The notes below the pieces were generated by a model. The model did no database searches. It was given only the letters and a program-made list of their open reading frames with translations, and was not told the origin of the DNA. Shown here one piece after another: positions 9,124 through 18,731 of a stretch of DNA of 64,000 nucleotides. Position numbers and translations under genes: made by a program. Origin of the DNA: Pseudomonas sp. RIT-PI-r (GTDB lineage: Bacteria; Pseudomonadota; Gammaproteobacteria; Pseudomonadales; Pseudomonadaceae); NCBI RefSeq assembly GCF_001297015.1, contig NZ_LIGE01000025.1, positions 930,001-994,000 of the forward strand. The letters run 5' to 3'. How positions within the stretch are numbered: the first letter of the stretch is position 1; every line of letters begins with the position of its first letter.

Positions 9124-10230
9124 ATGCGCGAACTCGGTATCGGTCTCATCGGCACAGGTTTCATGGGGCGTGCCCATGCCTTGGCGTTTCGCAATGTCAG
9201 TGCAGTGTTCGAACTGCCGTTCAGACTCACCCTCGCCGCCCTCGCCGACGCCGACCCGCAGCGTGCCCGCCACTGTGCCGAAGCCTGGGGTTTTGCCGGC
9301 CATCATAGCGACTGGCAACAATTGATCGATGATCCCAAGGTCAATCTGGTCGCCATCACTACCCCTAATCACCTGCACTACCCGATGGCCATGGCCGCCC
9401 TGGCTGCCGGCAAAGCGGTGTACTGCGAAAAACCCCTGGCGGTGAATCTCGAACAAGCCAGCGCGATGTGCCAGGCCGCCAGAGACGCCGGCGTAGTCAC
9501 CCGGGTCGGCTACAACTATCAGCACAATCCGATGATCACCCTGGCGCACGACTTGATACGCGACGGCGAACTCGGCGAGATCATCAGCTTTCAGGGCGAG
9601 TTCAGCGAAGACTTCATGGCCAACCCCGACTCGCCGTGGTCATGGCGCTGCGACCCGGACCATGCTGGCGGCGCATTGGCCGATCTCGGCAGTCACCTGC
9701 TGGCAATGGCGCGCTATCTGCTGGGCGACATCGAAGCCGTCTGCGCCGACACCCAGACCGTGCATACCCAACGCCCGGCCGGGACCACGCAAAAACCGAT
9801 CAACGTCGACGATCAGGTACATGCCTTGCTGCGTTTCGCCAACGGCGCACGCGGCACGTTCAGCAGCAGTTGGCTCAAACATGGCTACAAGAATCACCTG
9901 AGTTTTGAAATCAGCGGCACGCGCGGCACCCTGACGTTCGATCAGGAGCGTTTGAACGAACTGCGTCTGTTCCGCGCCGGACAAGACGGCTTCCAGCGCC
10001 TGCTTGCCGGTCCTGACCTGCCGGGCTACGCCGCCTTCAGCCCGGCCCCGGGCCACCAACTGGGCTACAACGAACTGAAGACGCTAGAGGTACATGACCT
10101 ATTGATGGCACTGGCCGGCTCCCATCAGGGTGGCACCGACTTCGAACAGGCCTGGGCGGTCGAGCGTCTGGCCACGGCAATTCGCCTCGCCGCACACGAG
10201 CGGCGCTGGGTCAGGCTCGAAGAAGTTTAA
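9124..10230 (+). CDS. Gfo/Idh/MocA family NAD(P)-dependent oxidoreductase
   Basis: This 368-residue protein has the N-terminal Rossmann motif GLIGTGFMGRAHA and the family signature CEKPLAVN, with the C-terminal alpha/beta domain containing GGALADLGSHLLAMARYLLG. Such enzymes oxidise sugars, inositols or related polyols with NAD(P). The ATG at 9124 is preceded by GGAAGACGGCT. It stands alone: upstream is a REP, and downstream are leftward genes. No transporter or regulator for a sugar is adjacent, so the substrate is open. Confidence 0.9.
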   Translation: MRELGIGLIGTGFMGRAHALAFRNVSAVFELPFRLTLAALADADPQRARHCAEAWGFAGHHSDWQQLIDDPKVNLVAITTPNHLHYPMAMAALAAGKAVYCEKPLAVNLEQASAMCQAARDAGVVTRVGYNYQHNPMITLAHDLIRDGELGEIISFQGEFSEDFMANPDSPWSWRCDPDHAGGALADLGSHLLAMARYLLGDIEAVCADTQTVHTQRPAGTTQKPINVDDQVHALLRFANGARGTFSSSWLKHGYKNHLSFEISGTRGTLTFDQERLNELRLFRAGQDGFQRLLAGPDLPGYAAFSPAPGHQLGYNELKTLEVHDLLMALAGSHQGGTDFEQAWAVERLATAIRLAAHERRWVRLEEV

Positions 10231-10233
10231 GCT

Positions 10234-10428
10234 TCAGGCACCCATGACTTTCGGCAACTGCCAGCCAAAATGCACTGACAACAGGCGCAGCAGCAAACAC
10301 GCTGCGCCTGCCAGCAACGCCGCAATGGCCCCCTCCACAGCAAACACTGCCGTGCCGAGCAGATCGGCGATCAGCACGATCCGCTCAACCCGGGACTTTT
10401 GCTCCGCCGACGTTACTGAGTGACGCAA
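10234..10428 (-). pseudogene. Remnant of a TRIC/YicG-type membrane channel gene
   Basis: The frame reads IVLIADLLGTAVFAVEGAIA, which resembles the first transmembrane segment of the trimeric intracellular cation channel (UPF0126/YicG) family. It is followed directly by GAACLLLRLLSVHFGWQLP, which resembles the far C-terminal end. A full protein is about 200 residues; here about 64 remain, so the middle, with most of the seven helices, is missing in frame. The only start is a weak TTG overlapping the end of the lipoprotein gene. I read it as a deletion remnant rather than a functional small protein. Confidence 0.6.
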
Positions 10429-10625
10429 CGGGTGGTGGTGATGTGTCGAGTCACTTGCCCGTCGACGTACATGTCGCCGGCGACCTCAGTATTTTCGAGA
10501 ACCTGGCAAGTACGTTCCGGCGGTGGAGGTGGCGTGACGGGTGGCGGTGGCGGCGGACTGGCACAGCCTGCCAGCAGCACGGCAAAAAAAGCCAACGGCA
10601 ACACGCGATTCCCAGGATTGTTCAT
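10413..10625 (-). CDS. Small proline-rich lipoprotein
   Basis: This is 70 residues from ATG 10625. The N-terminus has a lipoprotein signal with lipobox LLAGC, followed by a proline-rich stretch (runs of six and five prolines) and a short domain with two cysteines ending TTRCVTQ. The product should be lipidated and anchored in the envelope; residue +2 is Ala, which favours the outer membrane. The function is not known. The 3' end overlaps the TRIC remnant by 16 bases. Confidence 0.65.
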   Translation of the reverse strand: MNNPGNRVLPLAFFAVLLAGCASPPPPPPVTPPPPPERTCQVLENTEVAGDMYVDGQVTRHITTTRCVTQ

Positions 10626-10802
10626 AGGACGACCCGCGGTAAATTGAAGACCTACTTGCGCGCCCCGACCGGCCACGCAAGACCTGACCACTCATTCTTT
10701 ATAGCCGAGGTCACCGCAAGCGCCAGTAAAGACGCCTGATCAGCCTGCCAGGGCTGTCGATTTTACGCACGCCGCTGATTTCACGGGCAGCGCGTACACG
10801 GG

Positions 10803-11060
10803 TTATGCCAGGTCGGGGTCCCGTGAGGAGCGCAGGGAGTTGCTTTCGAGCTCGTAGCGTAATTCGTCGATCAACGCCTCCACCGACTCCGGCGTGCGCA
10901 GCGCATCGAGTTTCAGCCCACTGATCACCAGATCCACCTGCCCCGACACTGGGTGATATAACTTCACGGTCAGCGAATGATCACCATCCACCAGACATTC
11001 ACATGCCAGCGGCGAAAAACTGCGCTCAAGCTGTGCGCGTAACTGCGCAAGATTCATCAT
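10803..11060 (-). CDS. DUF1652 family protein
   Basis: This 85-residue protein starts MMNLAQLRAQLERSFSPLACEC, with AAGGA nine bases before the first ATG at 11060. The pattern of an early CEC, then SLTVKLYHPVSGQVDL and a C-terminal helix around ESVEALIDELRYEL, is that of DUF1652, a small family common in Pseudomonas. Its function is unknown. There is no signal peptide or membrane segment. The gene is alone between a lipoprotein gene and a regulator. Confidence 0.75.
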   Translation of the reverse strand: MMNLAQLRAQLERSFSPLACECLVDGDHSLTVKLYHPVSGQVDLVISGLKLDALRTPESVEALIDELRYELESNSLRSSRDPDLA

Positions 11061-11197
11061 TACGGCGGTTCCTTTAGCAACTTCGAAGGGACGCGACCAC
11101 AAACCTCAAAAGGCTCGCGCCGCACCCCAACAGACTAAGAACAGCCACCCGACACCAACACCTCAAATTGCACCAGATCAACTAGTGCATTTGCACC

Positions 11198-12694
11198 CTA
11201 TCGCTGCCCCTTGCCACCCGGCTCCCCAGAAAACAAACCACGCTCCCGCGCCCAGACAATCGCCTCACTGCGGCTGTGCACATCCAGCTTGGAATACACC
11301 GTGGCCACATGATTACGCACGGTATTCGGCGCCAGTTTCAGCCGCGCCGCGATCTCCTTGTCCGCCAGCCCTTCACAGATCAACCCCAGCACATCGCGCT
11401 CACGCGCCGTCAGATCGGTGAACGACACGCTTGGCAGTTGCGGCGAATTGACCTTCTTCACATTGGCCAGCTTCTCGATCAGCGTACGACTGAACCAGGA
11501 AGCATCCTTCATCACCTCTTCAATCGCCGCCACCAGTTCAAGCTCGGTGCGTTTGCGCTCGGTGATGTCCATCAACACCAGCAAATAACACGGTGTGTCC
11601 TGAATATTCACGGTATCGGCCGACAGCGCACACTCAAGCAGTTCCGAATCCTTCTTGCGCACCCGCACATCCACCCGATCCACTCGACCGTTTTTCGCCA
11701 GAGCGGTCAGCAAACGCGTGCGCGCACCGCTGTCATCGATGAAATCCAGCTGCGTCACGGTTTTGCCGAGCACGTCTTCGCTGTCGTAGGCCAGAGTTTC
11801 GAGAAAGGCCTGATTGACGTCGATCACCTGCTGCTCATCGGCACTGCAAATCAGGATCGGCACCGGCGTCAGGCGAAAGGCCTTGGCAAAACGCTCCTCG
11901 CTCTGACGCAGCGCCACCTCGGCCTTGTGCCTCGGCTCCATGTCGACGAAGGAAAACAGCATGCAATCCTCATCGTTGAGCGTCAGCGGCTGGCCGGCCA
12001 CGATCACTTGCTTGCTGCCGCCATCAGGCAGGCGCAATTCGGACTGCATCTGCGGAATGGTCGCAATATCGCGCAGACGCTGAATCGCCAGATCCTTTTT
12101 CTCGGCCTGTTCGAAGATGTCGATCTCATAGGCCGAGGTGCCGATCACTTGTTCGCGGGTATAGCCGGTCATTTCGAGAAAGCCGAGATTGACCTTGATG
12201 TAGCGCAGGTCGCTGAGACGGCAAATCACCGCCGGCGCCGGGTTGGCGTTGAAAGTCTTTTCGAAGCGTTGCTCAGCGTTGGCCCAGTCGGTGACGTCGC
12301 TCATGATCAGCACCAGCGACTCGGGCTGCCCTTCGCGATCGGTGAGGATCATGCTGCGCACACTGTGCACCCAGATACGTTCAGGATCATCGGTCGGCGA
12401 CACTTCGATCAGTACGTCATTGAAACTCTCACAGCGCGCTACCCGGCTGATCGGGTAGTTTTCGGCGGTGATCGAGTGATTATTGCGATAGCGCAAGTTG
12501 AATTTCTTGGCGTATTCGTCGGCATTGTGGCCCAGATCGGTGATCCGGCCGACACCGTGCATGGACAGCGCGGCTTCGTTGGCCCAGAGAATGCTCTGAT
12601 CCAGCTCCAGCAGAATCACCCCGTCGGACAGCCCGGCGATGATCTGCTGCAACTGGCGGCGGTTGGTTTCGGTGGTCAGGACTTCCTGGCTCAT
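11198..12694 (-). CDS. Three-PAS LuxR-type transcriptional regulator
   Basis: This is a 498-residue cytoplasmic regulator. Three PAS modules can be seen (roughly residues 12-130, 140-255 and 265-390; for example GLSDGVILLELDQSILWANEAAL and FKTFNANPAPAVI-like starts), each followed by a PAC-like block such as SLVLIMSDVTD or YLLVLMDITERKR. The C-terminus is a LuxR/GerE helix-turn-helix: LTARERDVLGLICEGLADKE, then APNTVRNHVATVYSKL. There is no receiver domain or kinase, so the PAS domains probably sense a ligand or redox state directly. GGAGATCCA precedes the ATG. The gene is single, with no obvious target beside it. Confidence 0.9.
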   Translation of the reverse strand: MSQEVLTTETNRRQLQQIIAGLSDGVILLELDQSILWANEAALSMHGVGRITDLGHNADEYAKKFNLRYRNNHSITAENYPISRVARCESFNDVLIEVSPTDDPERIWVHSVRSMILTDREGQPESLVLIMSDVTDWANAEQRFEKTFNANPAPAVICRLSDLRYIKVNLGFLEMTGYTREQVIGTSAYEIDIFEQAEKKDLAIQRLRDIATIPQMQSELRLPDGGSKQVIVAGQPLTLNDEDCMLFSFVDMEPRHKAEVALRQSEERFAKAFRLTPVPILICSADEQQVIDVNQAFLETLAYDSEDVLGKTVTQLDFIDDSGARTRLLTALAKNGRVDRVDVRVRKKDSELLECALSADTVNIQDTPCYLLVLMDITERKRTELELVAAIEEVMKDASWFSRTLIEKLANVKKVNSPQLPSVSFTDLTARERDVLGLICEGLADKEIAARLKLAPNTVRNHVATVYSKLDVHSRSEAIVWARERGLFSGEPGGKGQR

Positions 12695-12781
12695 TGGATC
12701 TCCACAAGTGATACGCCCATGTGAAGAGTACGACCGCAGCGCCCTCTGATCGTGCCGAGCATAAATGTTCGCAACGGCACA

Positions 12782-12887
12782 AATCCCTTTGTAGGAGTGA
12801 GCCTGCTCGCGATAGCGGTGTGTCAGCCAGCAGAGCCGTTGAATGACACATCGCTATCGCGAGCAGGCTCACTCCTACAAGGGATTG
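12782..12887. repeat. REP doublet (gtaggagtgagcctgctcgcga type)
   Basis: Inverted ends gtaggagtgagcctgctcgc and gcgagcaggctcactcctac enclose a loop of about 45 bases. The outer flanks aatcccttt and aagggatt extend the symmetry. Confidence 0.9.
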
Positions 12888-12891
12888 GATT

Positions 12892-13782
12892 TCAGTTCGA
12901 ATTTTGCGTCTTGAGTTCCCGTAGCGTGTCAAGAAACAGCTTGAGCACTGGCGAAGCATCATCCGCCCGATAAGTGGCATACAACGGCACCTCCGGCAAC
13001 GCTGGCGTCAACCGCCGAAACACCAGCCCCGCCGGCGCCAATTGCTCGATGGACGCCGGCAACAGCGCCACGCCAAACCCGGCGCGCACCAGGCTGAGCA
13101 AGGTCTGTACCTCGATCACCTGCTGACGGATCTGCGGGGTGAACCCGGCCTGAATGCAGCACTGATAGAGAAAATTGGCGAACCGCGACTGCTTCAATTC
13201 CAGCGCCACAAACGGCTCCTGCGCCAGATCCGCCGGGGCCAGCACCTCGCGCTGCGCCAGCGGATGGTCCGTCGGCATCACCACATGAATTGGCTCGTAG
13301 ATCAGCAACTCATTGCGTAACAACGGGTCGTCATAGCCGACGCGAAACACGCAGGCATCGATACGCTTCTCCTTCAACGCCTTGACCTGCGCTGCCGGAG
13401 TCATCTCATGCAAGCGCCAGTTGACCTGCGGGTAGCGCTCGCGAAACAGGTGCAAGGCCTTGGGCAGCACGCCGACCATCACCGAACTGATCATGCCGAT
13501 TTCCAGCTCGCCCAATTGCCCGCGCCCGGTCTGTCGCGTCAGGTCCAGCGCCCGTTCGAGCTGTTCGAACACCAGCGGCGCCTGCTCCTTGAGCATCTGC
13601 CCCGCTGCGGTCAGTTCAACCCGATGATGGCTGCGCTCGAACAGCGGTGTGCCGAGTTCTTCCTCCAGCAAACGAATCTGCTGGCTCAGCGGCGGCTGGC
13701 AGATGTGTAAGCGCTCGGCGGCGCGACCGAAATGCAGCTCATCGGCGAGTGCCATGAAGTAGCGGAGCAGACGCAAGTCCAT
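12892..13782 (-). CDS. LysR-family transcriptional regulator
   Basis: This 296-residue protein has an N-terminal winged HTH, LHFGRAAERLHICQPPLSQQ, with a BenM/CatR-like effector domain (residues 90-290). It lies immediately downstream of the molybdenum hydroxylase genes on the same strand (6 bases after the large-subunit stop), so it may be transcribed with them, unusual for a LysR activator. A candidate target is therefore the iorAB-type pair. The 3' end abuts a REP that probably limits read-through. Confidence 0.9.
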   Translation of the reverse strand: MDLRLLRYFMALADELHFGRAAERLHICQPPLSQQIRLLEEELGTPLFERSHHRVELTAAGQMLKEQAPLVFEQLERALDLTRQTGRGQLGELEIGMISSVMVGVLPKALHLFRERYPQVNWRLHEMTPAAQVKALKEKRIDACVFRVGYDDPLLRNELLIYEPIHVVMPTDHPLAQREVLAPADLAQEPFVALELKQSRFANFLYQCCIQAGFTPQIRQQVIEVQTLLSLVRAGFGVALLPASIEQLAPAGLVFRRLTPALPEVPLYATYRADDASPVLKLFLDTLRELKTQNSN

Positions 13783-13788
13783 GGCGGC

Positions 13789-16002
13789 TTACCCCAGACT
13801 CAGCGGTGTCGAACGCTGGCGCACGCCGGTCAGCGCGAACAACGCATTGGCGATGGCCGGCACCACCGAAGGGCTGCCCAATTCGCCGACACCACCGGGT
13901 TTGCTCGGCTCACCGTCGAGCACGAGGATGTCGGTGGCCGGCATGTCGGACATGCGCGTGACGCGATAGTCGTGGAAATTGCTCTGCACCACCCGGCCCT
14001 GTTTGATATCGAGCCGATCGAACACCGCGTGGCCGAACCCCCACATCAAACCGCCGTAGATCTGCTCTTCAACGCCGCCGGGCGACACCGCCAAACCGCA
14101 ATCGACCACACAGGTGAGCTTCTCGACTTTCGGCTTGCCGTCAACCGTCGCCACGCGCGCGACCACCGCGATGAAACTGGTGTAGCCCTGATTGGTCGCG
14201 ATCCCCAGCGCTGTGCCCGGCGGCAATGGTTTACCCCAACCGGCACGTTCGGCGGCTTGTTTGAGTACCGCCACATGGCGGGGTCTTTCCTGCATGTTGG
14301 CCAGCCTGAACGCCAATGGATCTGCACCGGCCGCATGCGCCAGCTCATCCATGAAGCTCTCGACGGCAAACACGTTGGGGATAAAGCTCACCGAACGATA
14401 CCAACCGCTTGGCACGTTGCTTTCGTGCTTGACCCAATTCAGCTGCAGATGCGGCGGGCGATAGGCGAAGTCCCACGCGGTGATCGCTTCGGTGGTGCTG
14501 TAATCCATCTTGTCTGGACGTTCGAAATACCCCGGCTCCCACTGCTCCGGCGAGGCCGGCGACACCGCGTGCAGTTGCAGCGCGCTGAGTTTGCCTAGGG
14601 CGTCGAGCGCGCCTTTGACCCGATGCAGCGTCGCCGGATGATAGAACAGCGCGTGCATTTCATCTTCCCGGCTGTTGAGCAGTTTCACCGGCACGCCGGT
14701 TTTCTGCGCCAGATACGCGACTTCAAACAACCAGTATTTGGCCTCCCGCGCACCGAAACTGCCGCCGGAGACCAACTCATGAATGGTCACGTTGGCCTTG
14801 TCGATCCCGCACACGGTTTGCGCCGCTTCCAGCGCCGAGGACGGCACCTGCACGCCGCCCCAATAAGTGATCGCCTTGTCCTTGACCTGCGCGGTGATGC
14901 AGATCGGTTCCAGCGGGTTTTGCACCTTGTAGGGCATGGTGTAATCGGCTTCGATCAGCTGCGCCGCGCCCGCCCATTGCCCGGCGACATCCCCTTGGGT
15001 CATGGCTTTGACGGTTTGTGCTTGCGGATCGCCGATGGCCTTGGCTTGAGCGCTGAATAGCTGCTCGCTGTCGAACCCGGCCAGCGGCGAGTCACTCCAC
15101 TGGATCTCCAGCGCTTTGCGGCCCTGCTGCGCGGCCCAGAACGTGTCCGCCAGTACCGCGACGCCTTCCAGATTGCCGCCGAGCACATCGGGGCGGCCCG
15201 GAATCGCCAGCACTTTACGCACGCCCGGCACTTGCAGGGCCGCCGCCGAATCGACGCTGACAACCTTCGCGCCGACCACCGGCGCACGCAGGATCACCGC
15301 CACCAGCATGCCCGGCAATTGCACGTCGATGCTGTACTTGAAACGCCCGCACACCTTGGCCGCCGCATCACGTTTGTGGCGCAGCTTGCCGATGTACTTG
15401 AACTGCGCCGGGTCCTTCAGCGTGACGTTGGTCGGCGCGGGCAGATTCGCCGCGACGCCGACCAGTTCGGCGTAACCGAGGCTGCGCTTGCTCGCCGTGT
15501 GCATCACTCGACCTTCCTCGGTGGTGCAACTGTCGGGGCTGACTTTCCACTGTTTCGCGGCAGCGGTGATCAATAGCGCCCGCGCCGTGGCGCCGGCCAT
15601 GCGCAGGCGATCGTATTCCAGAGAAACGCTGGTGCTGCCGCCGGTGGAGAAGACTTTCCAGACCGGATGAATGTAGGTTTCGAAGAACGGATCTTCCGGG
15701 GTGATCACCTGCACCGTCATCGGGTTGACATCCAGCTCTTCCGCCACGCACGCGGCCAATGCCGTTTGCGTGCCAGTGCCGGAATCGTGCTTGTGCACCA
15801 CCAGTTTCACCGTGCCGTCGGGAAAGATCCGCACCCACGCATTCGGCTCGAACTCGCTGGCCGGAGCCGGGGCTTTCGGGTCAGTCGCCGCTATTGCGCT
15901 CGGCAGATACAGGGCAATTGCCAAACCTGAAGCGATGGTCGCCGCTTGCTTGAGAAAAACCCGCCGCGGCAGTTCAATGCGGCTGTCGTCAATGAGGCTC
16001 AT
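13789..16002 (-). CDS. Molybdopterin-binding large subunit of an aldehyde/isoquinoline-type oxidoreductase (IorB-like)
   Basis: The product is 737 residues. It starts with a twin-arginine signal, PRRVFLKQAATIASG, followed by a hydrophobic stretch to about residue 35, so the folded enzyme is probably exported by Tat with its partner. The body matches the xanthine-oxidase large-subunit fold, with substrate/MoCo loops such as SGGSFGAREAKYW and a C-terminal GGVGELGSP whose Glu (residue about 707) is at the catalytic position. Such enzymes hydroxylate N-heterocycles or oxidise aldehydes using water. The start overlaps the small-subunit stop by one base (TGATG). No cytochrome c subunit is adjacent, so the electron acceptor is unclear. 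Confidence 0.9.
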   Translation of the reverse strand: MSLIDDSRIELPRRVFLKQAATIASGLAIALYLPSAIAATDPKAPAPASEFEPNAWVRIFPDGTVKLVVHKHDSGTGTQTALAACVAEELDVNPMTVQVITPEDPFFETYIHPVWKVFSTGGSTSVSLEYDRLRMAGATARALLITAAAKQWKVSPDSCTTEEGRVMHTASKRSLGYAELVGVAANLPAPTNVTLKDPAQFKYIGKLRHKRDAAAKVCGRFKYSIDVQLPGMLVAVILRAPVVGAKVVSVDSAAALQVPGVRKVLAIPGRPDVLGGNLEGVAVLADTFWAAQQGRKALEIQWSDSPLAGFDSEQLFSAQAKAIGDPQAQTVKAMTQGDVAGQWAGAAQLIEADYTMPYKVQNPLEPICITAQVKDKAITYWGGVQVPSSALEAAQTVCGIDKANVTIHELVSGGSFGAREAKYWLFEVAYLAQKTGVPVKLLNSREDEMHALFYHPATLHRVKGALDALGKLSALQLHAVSPASPEQWEPGYFERPDKMDYSTTEAITAWDFAYRPPHLQLNWVKHESNVPSGWYRSVSFIPNVFAVESFMDELAHAAGADPLAFRLANMQERPRHVAVLKQAAERAGWGKPLPPGTALGIATNQGYTSFIAVVARVATVDGKPKVEKLTCVVDCGLAVSPGGVEEQIYGGLMWGFGHAVFDRLDIKQGRVVQSNFHDYRVTRMSDMPATDILVLDGEPSKPGGVGELGSPSVVPAIANALFALTGVRQRSTPLSLG

Positions 16003-16466
16003 CACGCCTCCTTCGGCGCATTGGCCGCACGTTTGATCGCTTTGTTGATACGTCCGTAAGTGCCGCAGCGGCAGATATTTCCGGACATCGCATTGCGGAT
16101 CGAATCGTCGGTCACCGCCGCACCGGTGTTGAGCAACGCGGCGGCGGACATGATCTGTCCGGATTGACAGTAGCCGCATTGCGGCACATCTTCGGCGACC
16201 CAGGCCAGTTGCAACGGATGGTTTTGCGTTGGCGACAAGCCTTCGATGGTAGTGATGCTGTGGCCCGCGACGGCGGCCGCCGGCAATTGGCAGGAACGCA
16301 CCGCGACGCCGTCCAGGTGCACGGTGCAGGCACCGCACAGGCCCATGCCGCAACCAAACTTGGTGCCGGTGAGTTTCAGTTGATCACGCAGTACCCATAA
16401 CAAGGGCATGGAGGAGGACGCTTCATCCAGCTCGCGTCGTTCGCCGTTAACCGTGAATGCAATCAT
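16002..16466 (-). CDS. [2Fe-2S] small subunit of the molybdenum hydroxylase (IorA-like)
   Basis: This is 154 residues from ATG 16466. A plant-type ferredoxin cluster motif, [12 protein letters not shown] (residues about 40-50), is followed by a second all-helical [2Fe-2S] domain with CGYCQSG and CRCGTYGRI. It passes electrons from the molybdenum site of the large subunit. There is no signal peptide, so it would hitch-hike on the Tat signal of its partner. Its stop shares a base with the partner's start, so the two are translationally coupled. It is divergent from a LysR gene, with 118 bases between them. Confidence 0.95.
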   Translation of the reverse strand: MIAFTVNGERRELDEASSSMPLLWVLRDQLKLTGTKFGCGMGLCGACTVHLDGVAVRSCQLPAAAVAGHSITTIEGLSPTQNHPLQLAWVAEDVPQCGYCQSGQIMSAAALLNTGAAVTDDSIRNAMSGNICRCGTYGRINKAIKRAANAPKEA

Positions 16467-16584
16467 TGTCAGGCTCCAAAAGAGCGGCCCGTCTTTGTGC
16501 GGGCCTGGTGACCGATTATTGGAACCCCGAGCAAAACCCGGCCAGCGACGATTTCTGCCAACCGCTGTAAGCAGGACTAACAAC

Positions 16585-17475
16585 ATGTACAAGCGATACC
16601 CGTCGGTGCAGTCCATGAGCGCGTTTATCCACGCCGCGCGCAGCGGCAGTTTCTCCAGCGCTGCGCGCAAACTCGATCTGACCCACAGCGCGATCAGCCA
16701 GCAGATTCGTGCGCTGGAAGATTTCATTGGCCAGCCGTTGTTCGTGCGTGAGGGTGGTGGCAGCAACCTGACCGATGCCGGGCAGTTGTTTGCCAGTGTC
16801 TTGTCGGACGGTCTGGCGCAGATTGATCGGGCGATCTCGTCGGTGAAAAACCGCAGCGTCGCGCAACGGTTGACGCTCGATGTCGACAGCGAACTGGCGC
16901 AGAGCTGGCTCAATCCACGTCTGCCGCAGTTGCTCGATGGCCTGCCGGATTACGAGGTGACGTTGCTGTCGATGCCGCGCAGTGATCGCAGCACGTTTGA
17001 GCGGGTCGATCTGGCGTTGCGCTACGGCTATGGCGATTGGGACGACTGCGAAATCACGCAGATTTGTGGCGATCGGGTGTTGGCGGTGGCTTCGCCTGAT
17101 CTGCTGGAACGCTATGGTTTGCAGGTGCCGTTGAGCCCGGCGCAGATTCTCCAATTACCGTTGTTGGGGTATACGCGGCGTTCATGGATTCCGTGGCTGG
17201 ATGCCGCCGGCATGACCCCGAGCGAACCACCGGCGCGGGTGATTTTTGATAACGCGGCCAACCTTATCGCCGCTGCAGAAGCTGGCGTTGGCGCGGGGTT
17301 GGTGCGTGGATTACTGGCGGCTGATGCGCTGCGCAGTGGGCGCTTGGTGGCGTTGAACGAGGCGCAGATTGCCGCGCATTACAACCTTTACGCGGTGTGG
17401 CCGCCTGGCCAGGCTGATCGTGTGGCGCCGGTGGTTGAAGCGATCAAACAGTTGGCTATGCGGACGCAATCCTGA
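16585..17475 (+). CDS. LysR-family regulator divergent from the molybdenum hydroxylase
   Basis: This is a 296-residue GcvA-like LysR protein, with HTH region [20 protein letters not shown] followed by [17 protein letters not shown] chose ATG 16585 ([11 protein letters not shown]), the usual family start, rather than earlier in-frame codons that would overlap the divergent promoter. The classic LysR layout, regulator divergent from its target, points to the iorA/iorB-type pair. It could also regulate the amidohydrolase cluster starting 320 bases downstream. Confidence 0.9.
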   Translation: MYKRYPSVQSMSAFIHAARSGSFSSAARKLDLTHSAISQQIRALEDFIGQPLFVREGGGSNLTDAGQLFASVLSDGLAQIDRAISSVKNRSVAQRLTLDVDSELAQSWLNPRLPQLLDGLPDYEVTLLSMPRSDRSTFERVDLALRYGYGDWDDCEITQICGDRVLAVASPDLLERYGLQVPLSPAQILQLPLLGYTRRSWIPWLDAAGMTPSEPPARVIFDNAANLIAAAEAGVGAGLVRGLLAADALRSGRLVALNEAQIAAHYNLYAVWPPGQADRVAPVVEAIKQLAMRTQS

Positions 17476-17500
17476 CGACAGCGCTGGCACAACCATTGAA

Positions 17501-17578
17501 GATCAAAAGATCGCAGCCTTCGGCAGCTCCTACATTGAACGGTGTAGGAGCTGCCGAAGGCTGCGATCTTTTGATCTT
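17501..17578. repeat. REP doublet (gatcaaaagatcgcag type)
   Basis: gatcaaaagatcgcagcctt and its inverted copy aaggctgcgatcttttgatc are separated by a gtaggag-type core; this is a near-perfect long hairpin after the LysR gene. Confidence 0.95.
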
Positions 17579-17797
17579 GATGCAGCCATATCGAACGCAT
17601 ATCACCACCCCGCCCAATTAATATTGTACGAACCCCTCCCCCCTTTCCAATACTCGCCCTCAGCAGCCACCCACCCGGGCCGGATGCGAACAGGCGAGGG
17701 AATGCGCGAATCCTGCGCATAGCAACGGCCGATTGCCCGGGACGTGGATGCCGAGAGCCGCAAGGCTCCCTTCCCCGCTATCAGGAGATCGACTGCA

Positions 17798-18727
17798 ATG
17801 ATCATCGATATCAGCTGCTATCCCACGGATCTCGTGGACCTCGCCTGGAGGCATGACGGTGACCCGTTCACCGGCGAGCGTCTGCTGGAGATGATGGATG
17901 GCCCGTACATGGTCAACGGCAAGCCGCGCCGTATCGACAAAGCCTTCATCCAGCCACCGCAAGGCAACACGATTTACACCTGGACCGACGGCGACCTGAC
18001 CGGCCGTGAATCCATCGACGCCTACATGGCCTACACCCTGAAAATGGTCCAGACCTACCCGGACCGCTTCATCGGCTGCTTCGTCTACAACCCGCGCTGC
18101 GGTGTGGAAAACGGCGTCGAGGCAATCGAGCGCTACGTCAAGGAACACGGTTTCGGCATGGTGCAGATGCAGGCCAACATGCATGCCTACCGTCCTGACC
18201 GCGCACTCGACTGGGTGCGCCCATGCTTCGAGAAATGCGCCGAGCTGGGCATTCCGGTCAAGCTGCACACCGGCGACGGGCCTTACAGCATCCCGTCGGA
18301 ATGGGTGCCGATGATCAAGGAATTCCCCAACGTCAATTTCATCATGGCCCACTTCGGCGTGCAGACCGGCGGCGTCTACGTGTTCGAACCGATGCAATGG
18401 GCGATGGAGTTGCCCAACGTCTACTGCGAATCCGGCTGGTGCCTGCAATCGCGGATCGTCGAATTCGCCAAGGTTCTGCCGACGCACAAAATCCTTTTCG
18501 GCACCGACACGCCGCCGAACGAACCGGGCATGTGGTTGCGCCTGCTCGAAGTGCTCTGTCACGAGCCGCCACAAGGCTTGAACCTCGACGAGGACACCCT
18601 CGAAGACTACCTGGGCAACAACACCGCGCGGATGATCGGCCTCGAACCGACCCCGCCACCGCGTTCCGTTTCCGAAGCAGAGGCGCAACTCAAGCGTCCC
18701 GTCACCACTCAATTGGCCAGGAGCTGA
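17798..18727 (+). CDS. ACMSD-like amidohydrolase lacking the N-terminal HxH metal ligands
   Basis: This 309-residue protein belongs to the amidohydrolase_2 group (ACMSD, gamma-resorcylate and isoorotate decarboxylases). AGGAG precedes ATG 17798. Later active-site features remain: H157 in KLHTGDGPYS, H185 in MAHFG and D237 in FGTDTPP. But the start reads MIIDISCYP, where the tandem paralogue has MIIDTHLHP, so both histidines of the HxH pair are Ser6 and Tyr8. In this family those histidines bind the catalytic metal. The protein is therefore a pseudo-enzyme, uses another ligand set, or is the non-catalytic partner of a heterodimer with the next gene, which starts 4 bases after its stop. Confidence 0.85.
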   Translation: MIIDISCYPTDLVDLAWRHDGDPFTGERLLEMMDGPYMVNGKPRRIDKAFIQPPQGNTIYTWTDGDLTGRESIDAYMAYTLKMVQTYPDRFIGCFVYNPRCGVENGVEAIERYVKEHGFGMVQMQANMHAYRPDRALDWVRPCFEKCAELGIPVKLHTGDGPYSIPSEWVPMIKEFPNVNFIMAHFGVQTGGVYVFEPMQWAMELPNVYCESGWCLQSRIVEFAKVLPTHKILFGTDTPPNEPGMWLRLLEVLCHEPPQGLNLDEDTLEDYLGNNTARMIGLEPTPPPRSVSEAEAQLKRPVTTQLARS

Positions 18728-18731
18728 ACCG

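Noticed and set aside
16408..16584. Longer N-terminus for the divergent LysR gene
   Set aside because: It would overlap the start of the small hydroxylase subunit and precede the usual LysR N-terminal HTH by nearly 60 residues.
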